DNA from: Paludibaculum sp.
GTDB lineage: Bacteria > Acidobacteriota > Terriglobia > Bryobacterales > Bryobacteraceae
Assembly (NCBI GenBank): GCA_029973955.1
Contig: JARKQJ010000002.1
Span: 1-64,000, forward strand
DNA: 64,000 nucleotides
Direction of reading: 5' to 3'
This document shows, one piece after another, positions 44,130-57,006 of this stretch. A program made the translations under genes and the position numbers. Position 1 is the first letter of the stretch. Every line of letters starts with the position of its first letter. Under the pieces are notes generated by a model. The model did no database searches. It had not been told where the DNA came from and saw only the letters and a program-made list of their open reading frames with translations.

Positions 44130-46265
44130 TCAGCGGGCGATGCGCAGGAGCACGGCTCCGTAGGCGGGGACCTGCACGGATTCGCCCTCGCCGGTGGCGC
44201 GGTCGGGATTGAGGGCAACGGCGGTGGCGAGATCGACCTGGTGAATGAGGTTGATGGACTCCAGCGGGTTGGGCAGCTTTGCAGGGTCCAGCTTCACGCG
44301 GATGCGTCTGGATTGCGCGCCGGTGTTGCCTATCAGGACCCAGGCTTCGCCGGAGCGGCTGTAGATTGCGGAGATGGCGTCCGGGGCATCGAGCTGGACG
44401 GCGCGATTGCGCCAGTCCTGGAACTGGAAGCGGGTGAGGTCGCCGAGGGGTTCGAGGATCCTGTAGAGGGCGATGGCTTCTTTGCTGGCGGGCCAGGGGG
44501 TGGTACCGGTGAGGAGAGTTTCCAGGGTGAGAAGCTGGCCGATGTGGGCCGGGGCATCCTTGTCGATGCTGCCGTAGCCGATGATGCCGCGCGAGCGGGC
44601 GTTCGCGAAAGTCCATTCGAGAGGAAGTTCCTGCACAGGTGGAACGTCGCGGGAGAGGCGGCCGTAGCCCCACTCCATACCCACGACGCGATCGGCAAAG
44701 TTCTCGGTAGCGAACATGGGGGTCATGGTGTCGTGGAGGATCACCTGGCCGTGCGGGCCGACGCGATTGCGGGTCCACTCCATGAGCTGGAGGAGTTCGT
44801 CAATGTCCCAGTGGCCAGTGGGAGAGAGGGCAAGGGTGCCGGTTTGGCCGGAGACGCCGTTGGAGGTCTTGCCGACATGGAGGGGGTTGTTGCAGTAGAG
44901 TGCGACGTTCCAGTCGTAGTAGACGCCGTTCAGCTTGTGGTTTGAAAGGACAGTATCGATGTTCTGTTTGTGCGATTCGAGCCAGCCGGACTTGAGGCAC
45001 ATCTGAGCGCCGTATTCGCCGTGCAGAGCGCGGTTGCGGTGGAGCTTGCCGGTGTCATCGGGCTTGCGGCCCCACTCCTCGGCGTGGTCTTTGAAGGCCT
45101 GGGTGGAGGGGTGGAGTTCTTTGTTGGAGAAGTAGGTTGTGACCTGGATGCCGCGGGCCTGGCACTGCTGGATGACGCGGTCGTATTGCTTCATGGCGTC
45201 GGGCGGGTAAGGCGGGTAAGAACCGTCGCGCCAGAAGAGGCCGTCGTTCAGGGCGTCGCCGTCGTTGTGGCAATGAACGGTGCGGATGCCGGAGTCGGCC
45301 CATTTCTGAATCTGTTCTTCGGTGACCCATTTGCCGCCGTTGGCGCCGAAGGCGGTATGGAGCCAGGTGGGATTAGCGTGACCTTCGAGAATGGGAATGC
45401 CGATGTAGCTATCGAAGGTCCAGGTGCCGCGGGCCTGGACCTGCCCGATGATGTCGAGCGGATTGACGCTGACGGAGACGCCGAGTGGTGAAAGGCTGGA
45501 GGAGATATTGCACTGGCCGGCGCCCGGCTTGCCGGCGGCCTGATAGTCCCACTGGGAGAGGTCATCGGAGACAAACCATTCGATGCCTTCGATGCCGGGA
45601 TTGGCGACGACGAGGTAGCGCGGGATGTGGCGGGTTTGAAGGGGGGGATCGAAGTAGGCGCCGGCGCGCAGCTTGCGCCACTGCGTGACGCCGAAGGAGA
45701 GGGGGGTGACGCCCTCCTGTTCCGCGATGCCCTGGCGATACCCGAAGTGATCCAGCGATGGATCAAGCACGGTGGAGAAGACACCGGCCCGGCGGATGGC
45801 GACGGGTTGATCGCCGAAGACAAACTCACGGCGGAGCTTCAGGTAACCCCAGCGGTATTCGTAGCGGGTGCGAAGCCGGATGCCGGAGTCCTGGCCTTGC
45901 GCGTTGAGGAGGCGGGCAGTGACGCGCACGACGCGGGCTTTGCCGGAGTCTTCGACGGCAACGTCGGGCGCTGCATCGTTCTGCGAGTGGAAGCTTTCGC
46001 CGCCAGCCATGGTAATGAACGCGTTGACCGGCTTCACGAGCAGGTTTTTCGCAGCGCCGTGTTTGAGCGAGACGATCGAGATCTCCGCACCGTGTTTCAG
46101 GTCGTGCTGAAAGGTGTAGTAGGGCGTGGAGAGAGTGAGGGTACCGGCTGAGTCCTGACGATCCACTGTGTAGGCACCGGGCCAGGTGCTGGATTGAGCG
46201 AAGAGGGGCAGGGAGAGTAGGCAAAGCCCCGCCAGGATGGGGCGTGGATGAGTACAGAAAGGCAT
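44130..46265 (-). CDS. Secreted TIM-barrel glycosidase-like protein
   Basis: 711 residues with a signal peptide (PILAGLCLLSLPLFA). The N-terminal ~250 residues are a galactose-mutarotase-like beta-sandwich (TLTLSTPYYTFQHDLKHGAEISIV, GQDSGIRLRTRYEYRWG). The barrel begins near GIRTVHCHNDGD, with GIQVTTYFSNKELHP and LNGVYYDWNVALYCNN, in which the aspartate of YYDWN is a candidate catalytic residue, then GPHGQVILHDTM and VVGMEWGYGRLSRD. A C-terminal beta domain closes the chain. This resembles poorly characterised glycosidases of the DUF6259 kind; I do not know the substrate. It converges with GH30 (2-bp gap). Confidence 0.82.
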   Translation of the reverse strand: MPFCTHPRPILAGLCLLSLPLFAQSSTWPGAYTVDRQDSAGTLTLSTPYYTFQHDLKHGAEISIVSLKHGAAKNLLVKPVNAFITMAGGESFHSQNDAAPDVAVEDSGKARVVRVTARLLNAQGQDSGIRLRTRYEYRWGYLKLRREFVFGDQPVAIRRAGVFSTVLDPSLDHFGYRQGIAEQEGVTPLSFGVTQWRKLRAGAYFDPPLQTRHIPRYLVVANPGIEGIEWFVSDDLSQWDYQAAGKPGAGQCNISSSLSPLGVSVSVNPLDIIGQVQARGTWTFDSYIGIPILEGHANPTWLHTAFGANGGKWVTEEQIQKWADSGIRTVHCHNDGDALNDGLFWRDGSYPPYPPDAMKQYDRVIQQCQARGIQVTTYFSNKELHPSTQAFKDHAEEWGRKPDDTGKLHRNRALHGEYGAQMCLKSGWLESHKQNIDTVLSNHKLNGVYYDWNVALYCNNPLHVGKTSNGVSGQTGTLALSPTGHWDIDELLQLMEWTRNRVGPHGQVILHDTMTPMFATENFADRVVGMEWGYGRLSRDVPPVQELPLEWTFANARSRGIIGYGSIDKDAPAHIGQLLTLETLLTGTTPWPASKEAIALYRILEPLGDLTRFQFQDWRNRAVQLDAPDAISAIYSRSGEAWVLIGNTGAQSRRIRVKLDPAKLPNPLESINLIHQVDLATAVALNPDRATGEGESVQVPAYGAVLLRIAR

Positions 46266-46301
46266 GACCGATACGAATGTATCGTAGTCGGCAAGCTGAG
46301 G

Positions 46302-49512
<3,211 letters not shown>

Positions 49513-49551
49513 GCTCGGGCCGGCAACTCCTCCAAGACCGGCCCAGGACGA

Positions 49552-49576
49552 ACGGCGGCGCCCACCGCGCCGCCGT
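49552..49576. terminator. Stem-loop after katG
   Basis: ACGGCGGCGC (49552-49561) pairs perfectly with GCGCCGCCGT (49567-49576) around a 5-nt loop. It lies between katG (stop 49512) and the convergent HTH gene (stop 49600). The T-run is weak (ATTCTGTCTTCT on the plus side). Confidence 0.6.
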
Positions 49577-49599
49577 ATTCTGTCTTCTGGAATCAATTG

Positions 49600-50727
49600 C
49601 TAGCAGGGGATGATAGTGCCGGTTTGGGCGGTGTCGTAGCCTGCGAGAAGTTCGAGTTTGCGGCGGAGGGTGGCGCGCTGGAGGACGTCGAGAAAGGCGC
49701 TGGCGGCGGGAAGATCGAGAGTGCGTTTGCGGAGAACGAAATCGTAGCGGGCACGGTGGAGGGGGAGGAAATCGAGACCGAAGGTGAGGGCAGCGGAGCG
49801 GGTGACGAGGCAGACGTCGGCCTGGCCTGCAGCGACGGCGTAGGCGGCGGCGAGATGGCCGTAGGCTTCGGAGTCGTAGCCGCGAACGGAGTTGGGCGTC
49901 AGGCCGGCCTGAGTGAGGAGACGGTCAAGGAGGGTGCGGATGGCGGCACCGCCTTCTCGGTTGATGAGGCGGACTTTGCGTTTGGCCAGATCGGCGGCGG
50001 TACGGATCTGTTTGGGGTTGCCGGAGGCGACGGCGAAGCCCTCCTCCCAGTTGGCGAAGGTGACGAGAATCATCTCCTCGCCGGCAAACATCTCGCGCAC
50101 GAAGGGGACATTGAATTCGCCGGTGGCGGGATCTTCGAGATGTGATCCGGCGATGTGCACGAGACCATCCTTGAGCCAGGTGAGAGCGAGATGGCTGGAA
50201 GCGGTGGCGGAGATGATTTCAATGCCGGCGACGCGCTCCACCATGTTGGCGAGGAGGCGGGCGGCGGGGTCACAGCCGGCGAGCACGAGTCGCTTGTGGG
50301 CGGCCTCTTCCTTGGCAACCACGACAAGATCCGCGCGGCTGGCGGTGCGGTGCGTGCGACGGATGACGCCATCGGCTTCGGGGAGATAAGAGGGCGTCGC
50401 GCTGACGGGCACGCTCACCCATTTCGAACCGACCTGGCAGATGCGGATGGGCTGCCCGGCGGCGGGCGTGGTGGCGCTGAGCAATTCTGCGATGAGGAGC
50501 TCCGGCGTATTGGCGGCGGCGGCGCGGATCGAGAAGAGGTCGTCGACGGTGACTTCGAGTTCGCGCGCCAAGTGAAGGGCGACCTCGGTGTTGGGCACGT
50601 AGGTACCGGCTTCGATGGCGTAGATGGTCTGCCGGTTGACGTTCACGCGCCGGGCGAGTTCGGCGGCGGCCAGGCCGCGGCTCTTGCGAATCTGCGCCAG
50701 GCGGTTTTCGATGCCGGCTTTTGACAA
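49600..50727 (-). CDS. Transcription regulator with XRE-type HTH and periplasmic-binding-protein-like domain
   Basis: 375 residues. Residues 8-62 form an XRE-type HTH (LAQIRKSRGLAAAELARRVNVNRQTIYAIEAG). Residues ~90-370 are a PBP-like ligand domain (LVLAGCDPAARLLANMVERV, ASSHLALTWLKDGLVHIAGSHLED, VCLVTRSAALTFGLDFLPLHRARYDFVLRK), as in regulators that sense molybdate or other small anions (PF12727 type). The ligand is unknown. No transport genes lie alongside. It is convergent with katG and 65 bp upstream of the TonB receptor stop, on the same strand as the receptor. Confidence 0.85.
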   Translation of the reverse strand: MSKAGIENRLAQIRKSRGLAAAELARRVNVNRQTIYAIEAGTYVPNTEVALHLARELEVTVDDLFSIRAAAANTPELLIAELLSATTPAAGQPIRICQVGSKWVSVPVSATPSYLPEADGVIRRTHRTASRADLVVVAKEEAAHKRLVLAGCDPAARLLANMVERVAGIEIISATASSHLALTWLKDGLVHIAGSHLEDPATGEFNVPFVREMFAGEEMILVTFANWEEGFAVASGNPKQIRTAADLAKRKVRLINREGGAAIRTLLDRLLTQAGLTPNSVRGYDSEAYGHLAAAYAVAAGQADVCLVTRSAALTFGLDFLPLHRARYDFVLRKRTLDLPAASAFLDVLQRATLRRKLELLAGYDTAQTGTIIPC

Positions 50728-50793
50728 TGCGCGCTCCTTGGCCGAGAGACTCGACCTTGAGACTATTCTGGCCCAAGGCGGGCGGGGCGCGCT

Positions 50794-53700
50794 TCAGAAG
50801 TGCAGTTTCAGGACGAACTCGAAGACGCGCGGGTCGAGCGCAGTGGTGATGGTGCCGAAGACGGAGCTACCGAAGCTGCCGTTGGGATTGCCGAGCGGAG
50901 GCGTATTGGCGACGTTGAATGCTTCGGCGCGGAACTCGGTCCGGAGACGCTCGGTAATGGTGAAGGATTTGCCCACCATTACATCGGCGGCTTGGTAATT
51001 GGGGCCGGAGACGGGGTTCCTGGAACTGTTGCCGATGGTGAACTGCGGGGCTTGGGTGAAAGCGGCTGTGTTGAAGTAGCGGCCGGTAGAGCGCTGGCCG
51101 CCCGGAAGTGTGGGGTCCGCAATGCGATTGGGACGCTGAACACCGAAGCCGGCGAAGGCGTTGAGGTTGGTGGCTTGCGTGACGGCGATGGGGCTTCCGG
51201 ATTGGAGGCGCACGAGCGAGACGATCTGCCAGCCGCCGAGCACGGCGTCCTTCCAGCCGGCGAGGGTGCGAGCCCGGCCGCGGCCGAAGGGAATTTCGTA
51301 GACCATGCCGGCGGAGAAGACATGCGGGATGTTGCCGGTGGAGACGTCCTTTTCCAGACGCTTATTGAAGCTGTCCGCCGCCTGGAAGTTTGTGACAGGG
51401 CCGGTAAGGACGGCGGAATCGAAGACTGCGCCGGCGTCGTCGATGAGGCGGGAGAAGGTATAGGCGGCGCTGAAGGTGAGTCCGCGGGAGAAGCGCTTCT
51501 CAATGCGGGACTGGAAGGAGTGGTAGGTGGAGTGGCCGACGTTGTTGCGATAGAGCGTGACGGCGGTGAAGCGCGGATAGGGCCTCATCAGCTGTGCGGC
51601 GGCGATGGTTGGAGTGCCAAGGGAGGTATTGGGCGGGATCTGGCCGTAAAAGGGATTGCTGACCTGGCGAGTAAGCGATGAGCCGATGGCGAGCTGCTCG
51701 ACGGTGAGCTGATTGAGATTGACGTCCGGCACACCAAGGCGGGTGAGCTTGGAACCGAGGTAGCCCGATTCGACGCTCCAATCCTGGGCGATTGTCTTCT
51801 GGAGGCTTAGGTTCCATTGCTGCGCGTAGCCGCTGCCATTATCGCGCTGGACTCCGAAGACACCCTGACCGAGGCCGGCATCGGGACCGGGCGGCTGCGG
51901 GGTAACGGTGGGGCCTTGGGAGAGGACGAACGCCGGGTTAATGTTGTCCAGAGTCTGCTGGCCGAGGGTTTGGATGAAGGGAAAGAGCGGCGTGGTGAAG
52001 GGTGTGGTGATGCCGGCCTGTTCGATCCAGGTGAGCGAGTAGCCGGAGCGGACGACGAAGGAGTCTGCGAGTTTGTAGGCGAGACCCACGCGAGGCGCGA
52101 AGTTGAGCTTTTCGAGCTCGCGCGCGGTGCGGGGGAAGCCGTTGGCGCCGAGGTAGTCGAGCTGTTGGGAGCGGAGATTGAAGACGGCGCCCTGGTCGCC
52201 GCGGACTGTGGAGGGGTGGTTCAGGGTGTAGCGGACGCCGAGATTGGCGGAGAGGCGGCGGGAGAAGCGCCAGTCGTCCTGGAGGAAGAATTCGGCGATG
52301 GTGGCGCGGGGCTTGAGGAGTTCCGATTGCGCGTCTAGAGAGAAGCGCGTCACCTGGCCGAGAAGGAACGAGGCGAAGCTGTTGCCTGTGTTGGAGACCG
52401 GCGTGCCGGCGGCGGTGAGGCCGGCGGTGAAGATGGTGGAGAACTGGAAGTTGCCGGTGGGACTGGGGGGCTGGAGGACGTCGAGATGTTCAAGGCGAAT
52501 GTCTGCGCCGGCCTTGAGGGTGTGGCGGCCGCGGGTCCAGGAGAAGTTGTCGACGAACTGAGTCACGGACGTGGTGAAGGTAGCGTTGGCGTTGGCGGGC
52601 GGGCCGAGTTGCTGGTAACTCACCAGGTCGTAGGTGGGGAGGACGTCGCTGAATGAAGTGAGGGGGATGTTGGGGATACGCGAGATCGCGGTGGCGGGTT
52701 GGCCGGTGCTGAGGGAGGAGCGGTCGAAACCGCGGCGGGTGTAGCCGAAGCGGAACTGGTTGACGGCGTTGGGGCGGAGGTTCCAGCTATGTTCGGCGAC
52801 GACAGAGTCGGCACGGGTGAGGGTTTTGCCGATGTAGGTGGCGGTGAAGGTGCCGCTGCCGTCGGGCAGCGGAGTGGCGGGGGCGGAGTCGTCACGGAGG
52901 TAGGAGTAGCGCGCGAAGAGGCGATGAGCAGAGCCGATGTAGCGGTCGACGCGGAGGTCGAACTGATCCTGGGCGGTTGTGTCGGAGCCGACTCGGCGGT
53001 AGTTATTGGCGACGGCTTCATTGGAGCCGGAGATGACGTTGGGAGCGGGATAGCGATCGACCACGGCCTGGGCGGCGGTGTCGAAGCTGGTGGCTGGAAC
53101 AGTGTTGCCCGGAAAGGGATCGCGCGAGTAAGCGCCGTTTGTGAGGCGGGTGGAGCGCGGATCGTAGATGGCCTGGGTGAAGATGCCGCGCTTCTGAGCA
53201 GTGGTGGGGACAGTGCTGGTGCGAACAACACCGGTTTTGAGGCGCGTGCCTTGCCAGTCGATGAAGAAGAAGGTCCGGTTCTTCTGGATGGGGCCGCCGA
53301 GCACGAAGCCGTATTGGTTGCGGCGGAAGAGCGGCTTGGAGCCCGTGGTGGCGAAGAGGTTGCGGGCGTTCAGGGCTTCATTACGGAAGAATTCGAAGAG
53401 GGTGCCGTGGAGCTGGTTGGAGCCGGACCTCTGGTTGACCATGATGACGCCGCCGTTGGAGCGGCCGTACTCGGCGGAATAGCTGTTGGTCTCGACGCGA
53501 AACTCGTCGATGGCGTCGACGATGGGGTAGAAAGCGACCTGACCGGGCTCGGGCTGGAGGACACTGATGCCGTCGTAGATGTACTCGGAGACTCGCGGAC
53601 GGCTGCCGTTGATGCGGGGGAGGAGGTTGCCGGGAGGAAGATTGACGCCCGGCGAGAGGGCGATGAGGGGGACGAAGTTGCGGCCGTCGAGGGGGAGGGT

Positions 53701-54135
53701 GACCACCTTCTTCTGGTCGACAACGAAGGTGGTGGTACCGCGGACGGACTGCAGCAGCGGGGCGTCGGCTGTGACGAGGACGGACTGGGAGACATCGCCG
53801 AGTTGGAGCCGGGCGTCGAGATTGATCTGGTCTCCGATGCGGACGGCGATGCCATCGCGCTGCAGAGAAAGAAAACCCCGTTTGGTGACGGTGAGGCGGT
53901 AGACGCCGGCGGGGAGGGCGATGAAATGAAAGCGGCCTTCGGCGTCCGATTCGCGGGCGAGGGCGGCGCCAGTGGCACTGTTCAGGAGTTCGACCGACGC
54001 ACTGGAAACAGGCAGGCCGCTGGGATCCAGCACGAGGCCGAAGAGTTCCGCCTTAGTGGACTGGGCGGACAGGGAAGCCGCGAGCACGGCGAGAAGTGCA
54101 TGAAGGCGCAACAGAGAGAGCCCAGAAGAAGTCAT
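50794..54135 (-). CDS. Oar-like TonB-dependent outer-membrane receptor with carboxypeptidase-regulatory domain
   Basis: 1,113 residues from ATG 54135 (MTSSGLSLLRLHALLAVLAASLSA, signal peptide); an upstream GTG at 54162 adds nine residues. Residues ~30-115 form the CarboxypepD_reg domain (LFGLVLDPSGLPVSSASVELLNS). A plug domain follows (TFVVDQKKVVTLPLDGRNFVPL, INGSRPRVSEYIYDGISVL), then a barrel ending VFEFVLKLHF with a terminal phenylalanine. It is the second receptor of this kind in the window but distinct in sequence from that at 10794. It is divergent from the GH78 rhamnosidase gene; the shared 117 bp hold a perfect inverted repeat (54172). A receptor for rhamnosides or their oligomers is a reasonable guess, not shown. 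Confidence 0.93.
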   Translation of the reverse strand: MTSSGLSLLRLHALLAVLAASLSAQSTKAELFGLVLDPSGLPVSSASVELLNSATGAALARESDAEGRFHFIALPAGVYRLTVTKRGFLSLQRDGIAVRIGDQINLDARLQLGDVSQSVLVTADAPLLQSVRGTTTFVVDQKKVVTLPLDGRNFVPLIALSPGVNLPPGNLLPRINGSRPRVSEYIYDGISVLQPEPGQVAFYPIVDAIDEFRVETNSYSAEYGRSNGGVIMVNQRSGSNQLHGTLFEFFRNEALNARNLFATTGSKPLFRRNQYGFVLGGPIQKNRTFFFIDWQGTRLKTGVVRTSTVPTTAQKRGIFTQAIYDPRSTRLTNGAYSRDPFPGNTVPATSFDTAAQAVVDRYPAPNVISGSNEAVANNYRRVGSDTTAQDQFDLRVDRYIGSAHRLFARYSYLRDDSAPATPLPDGSGTFTATYIGKTLTRADSVVAEHSWNLRPNAVNQFRFGYTRRGFDRSSLSTGQPATAISRIPNIPLTSFSDVLPTYDLVSYQQLGPPANANATFTTSVTQFVDNFSWTRGRHTLKAGADIRLEHLDVLQPPSPTGNFQFSTIFTAGLTAAGTPVSNTGNSFASFLLGQVTRFSLDAQSELLKPRATIAEFFLQDDWRFSRRLSANLGVRYTLNHPSTVRGDQGAVFNLRSQQLDYLGANGFPRTARELEKLNFAPRVGLAYKLADSFVVRSGYSLTWIEQAGITTPFTTPLFPFIQTLGQQTLDNINPAFVLSQGPTVTPQPPGPDAGLGQGVFGVQRDNGSGYAQQWNLSLQKTIAQDWSVESGYLGSKLTRLGVPDVNLNQLTVEQLAIGSSLTRQVSNPFYGQIPPNTSLGTPTIAAAQLMRPYPRFTAVTLYRNNVGHSTYHSFQSRIEKRFSRGLTFSAAYTFSRLIDDAGAVFDSAVLTGPVTNFQAADSFNKRLEKDVSTGNIPHVFSAGMVYEIPFGRGRARTLAGWKDAVLGGWQIVSLVRLQSGSPIAVTQATNLNAFAGFGVQRPNRIADPTLPGGQRSTGRYFNTAAFTQAPQFTIGNSSRNPVSGPNYQAADVMVGKSFTITERLRTEFRAEAFNVANTPPLGNPNGSFGSSVFGTITTALDPRVFEFVLKLHF

Positions 54136-54171
54136 GGAAACACGACACTGCAAGGTTACCACGACATCCTT

Positions 54172-54188
54172 CGCCGGAGAATCCGGCG
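54172..54188. promoter_or_regulatory. Inverted repeat between divergent receptor and GH78 genes
   Basis: CGCCGGA (54172-54178) and TCCGGCG (54182-54188) are exact reverse complements with a 3-bp spacer. Its place in the 117-bp divergent region suits an operator for both genes, but a short GC-rich inverted repeat can occur by chance. Confidence 0.35.
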
Positions 54189-54252
54189 GCTGGAGCAGCC
54201 CGGCTTCTCATGGAGGGGCTGGAGTGATAGTGTCGAGGCGAACCGGAGCTAT

Positions 54253-57003
54253 ATGACTCAACTTATGAAAAACAAAAGAGTGTGCCTGTGGGTGCTCGGA
54301 TGTGCTGCGGCGCTGGTGGCGGGCAGGGCGGACGCGGCGCCGTTCCAGGAGTTGCGGTGCGAGTATCTGAAGAACCCTGCTGGGATTGACGTGGAGCGGC
54401 CGAGATTGAGCTGGGTGATTGACCCGGCGGCGAAGATCCCGGCTCAGGGTGCATATCAGATTCTGGTGGCCTCCACGGAGGAGGCTCTGCGAAAGGGACA
54501 AGGGGATCTTTGGGATTCGGGCAGAATGGCATCGAAGGAGTCGACGTGGGTGAGCTATGGCGGCAAGAAACTGGGCTCCGGGCAGCGCGTACATTGGAAG
54601 GTGCGCGTGTGGGGCGAGAAGGGCAAAGCATCGGAGTGGAGTGAACCGGCCACGTGGTCGATGGGGCTGCTGCAGGAGCGGGACTGGCACGCGAAGTGGA
54701 TTGGAGAGAAACGCCCGGAGGGCGCGGCGGAGGGCAAACCGCTGCCATTCCCATGGATGAGGAAGAGTTTCACGGTGGCCGGAAAGCCGGCTCGCGCGGT
54801 CGTGTATGTGAACTGCCTGGGCTACTGCGAGTTGTACGTCAACGGGAAGCAGGTGGGCGACCAGGTGCTGAGCCCGGCGGTGAGCGACTATTCGAAGCGC
54901 AGTCTGTACGTCACGTTCGAAGTGGCTGACTATCTGGTGCCGGGCAAGAACGTGATGGCCCTGTGGCTGGGCCGCGGCTGGTACGTGCGCGGACATCCTG
55001 GGGTGATTCATGACGGGCCGTTGGCGCGGGCGCAGATGGTGATCACAGCGAGCGGCGGCGGAACGGCGGAGGTGGTGACGGATGAGAGCTGGAAGCTGCG
55101 GGAGAGCCCGCTGAGCCCACTGGGGCGCGGTACGGCGTTCGGCGACTACGGCGGAGAGCGCTACGATGCGGCGCTGGACGTGGCGGATTGGAATGGCGTG
55201 GACTACGACGATTCACAGTGGCAGGCGGCAGCGGCATTCGAGCCGGCACCGGCGCTGGCGGCTGCGCAGATGGTGGAGCCGAACCGCCTGGTGGAGACGC
55301 TGAAGGCCGTCAAGGTGGAGGCGTTTCCGCAGGGCGGATGGGTGATCGACCTGGGGCGCAACATCACGGGTTGGGCTGAGGTCCAACTGCCCCCGGTTCC
55401 CAAAGGCGCGGTGGTGAAACTCGAGTATTCGGACAGCATCGAACTGGACAAGCCTGCGCCGGGCGCGACCGCCCCGCCGCGCCGCAACCCCCAGGCGGCT
55501 TTCCCCTACACGTTCAACCAGCGCGACGAGGTGGTGGGCAATGGGGCGGCGGTGACATTCCGTTCGAGGTTCAACTACCACGGCTTCCGCTACGTACGAG
55601 TGACGGGTGTGGAGAGCGCGCCGGCATTGGCGGGCGCCAAAGGCTACCTGATTCGCACGGCCTACGAGCGCGCGGGCGAGTTCACGTCGTCGAGCGAGTT
55701 ATTGAACCGGATTCACCAGTTGGTGACTCGCACATACGAGGCGCTGTCGCTGGGCGGATATGTGGTGGACTGCCCGACCCGCGAACGTCTGGGCTATGGC
55801 GGAGACGCGGGCACATCGTTCGAGACAGGCATGTACAACTTCGCCACGGGCGGCTTGTACAACCGCTGGCTGGCGAACTGGCGCGACGCGCAGGCGCCGA
55901 GCGGATCGCTGCCGCACACAGCGCCCAACTATCAGGACCAGGGCGGCGGCAGTCCGATGTGGGGCGGCTTTGTGGTGACGCTGCCGTGGCAGATGTATCT
56001 GCAGTATGGCGACAAGGGCGCGCTGGAGACGAACTACCCGATGATCTGGAAGTGGCTCGCGTATCTGGAATCGGAGACAAGGGACGGCATTCTTGTGGAT
56101 CACACCACCCACGCGATGAGGATGCAGCAGTGGAACTTCCTGGGCGACTGGCTGACGCCGAAGGGCAGCCTGCGCGGCAGCGTACCGCCGGTGCAACTGA
56201 TCAACACAACACACTACCTCTACCAGCTGCAATTGGCCGCGAAGATCGCGAAGGTTCTGGGCAAGGACGCCGACGCGGCGGCATTCGAAAAGAACGCGGC
56301 AGCGGTGGCGGGGGCGATCCACAAGAAGTTCTACAACGCGGCGGAGCGCGTCTACACGAACGGAGACACGATTCAGCAGGCGTTTCCGCTGCTCACGGGG
56401 GTTCCACCGCAAGAGCTGCGCGCGGGGCTGCTGAAGAACGTGGAGGAGACGATTCTGGTGAAGAATGGCGGGCACTTGGACACCGGGATGCACGGCACCT
56501 ATTTCCTGATGAAGTACCTGATGGAAGCAGATCGCGACGATCTGATCCATACGATGACCAGCCAGCGCGACTACCCGGGGTGGGGCTACATGCTGGATCA
56601 AGGTGCGACCACGGCGTGGGAGAGCTGGACCGGACAATCTCACATCCACGACACGCTGATCTCGATTGGCGCGTGGTTCACGCAGGGGCTGGCCGGCATT
56701 CGCAGCGATGGCGTGACGCCGGGCTTCCGGCACTTCGTTGTGAAGCCGGCAGTGGTGGGCGGCCTTACGTTTGTGAAGGGCAAGTACCGCTCGATCCACG
56801 GCGACATCGTGAGTGAGTGGCGCGTGGAGAACGGCACCTGCAAGTTGAGCGTCACGGTGCCACCGGGTACGACAGCCACGGTGGTGGTGCCGGGGCATGG
56901 GTCAGTGAAGACCAAGGCGAAGCCGGCTGCCGGTGCCGCGCGCAGCTATGAGGTGGCGCCCGGCACGCACGCGTTCGAGGCGGCAATGGACAAGAAGGAT
57001 TAG
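54253..57003 (+). CDS. Secreted GH78 alpha-L-rhamnosidase
   Basis: 916 residues from ATG 54253, with GGAG four bases upstream; a second ATG follows at 54265. The signal peptide is KNKRVCLWVLGCAAALVAGRADA. Early fibronectin-like and beta-sandwich domains (LRCEYLKNPAGIDVERPRLSW, WSMGLLQERDWHAKWIG) precede the (alpha/alpha)6 barrel. DCPTRERLGYGGDAGTSFET near residue 507 holds the general acid region of GH78, and GWGYMLDQGATTAWESWTG holds the base glutamate. Length (~900) is that of the family. It hydrolyses terminal alpha-L-rhamnose from plant or bacterial polysaccharides or glycosides. The serine hydrolase gene follows after 3 bp. Confidence 0.94.
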   Translation: MTQLMKNKRVCLWVLGCAAALVAGRADAAPFQELRCEYLKNPAGIDVERPRLSWVIDPAAKIPAQGAYQILVASTEEALRKGQGDLWDSGRMASKESTWVSYGGKKLGSGQRVHWKVRVWGEKGKASEWSEPATWSMGLLQERDWHAKWIGEKRPEGAAEGKPLPFPWMRKSFTVAGKPARAVVYVNCLGYCELYVNGKQVGDQVLSPAVSDYSKRSLYVTFEVADYLVPGKNVMALWLGRGWYVRGHPGVIHDGPLARAQMVITASGGGTAEVVTDESWKLRESPLSPLGRGTAFGDYGGERYDAALDVADWNGVDYDDSQWQAAAAFEPAPALAAAQMVEPNRLVETLKAVKVEAFPQGGWVIDLGRNITGWAEVQLPPVPKGAVVKLEYSDSIELDKPAPGATAPPRRNPQAAFPYTFNQRDEVVGNGAAVTFRSRFNYHGFRYVRVTGVESAPALAGAKGYLIRTAYERAGEFTSSSELLNRIHQLVTRTYEALSLGGYVVDCPTRERLGYGGDAGTSFETGMYNFATGGLYNRWLANWRDAQAPSGSLPHTAPNYQDQGGGSPMWGGFVVTLPWQMYLQYGDKGALETNYPMIWKWLAYLESETRDGILVDHTTHAMRMQQWNFLGDWLTPKGSLRGSVPPVQLINTTHYLYQLQLAAKIAKVLGKDADAAAFEKNAAAVAGAIHKKFYNAAERVYTNGDTIQQAFPLLTGVPPQELRAGLLKNVEETILVKNGGHLDTGMHGTYFLMKYLMEADRDDLIHTMTSQRDYPGWGYMLDQGATTAWESWTGQSHIHDTLISIGAWFTQGLAGIRSDGVTPGFRHFVVKPAVVGGLTFVKGKYRSIHGDIVSEWRVENGTCKLSVTVPPGTTATVVVPGHGSVKTKAKPAAGAARSYEVAPGTHAFEAAMDKKD

Positions 57004-57006
57004 ACG

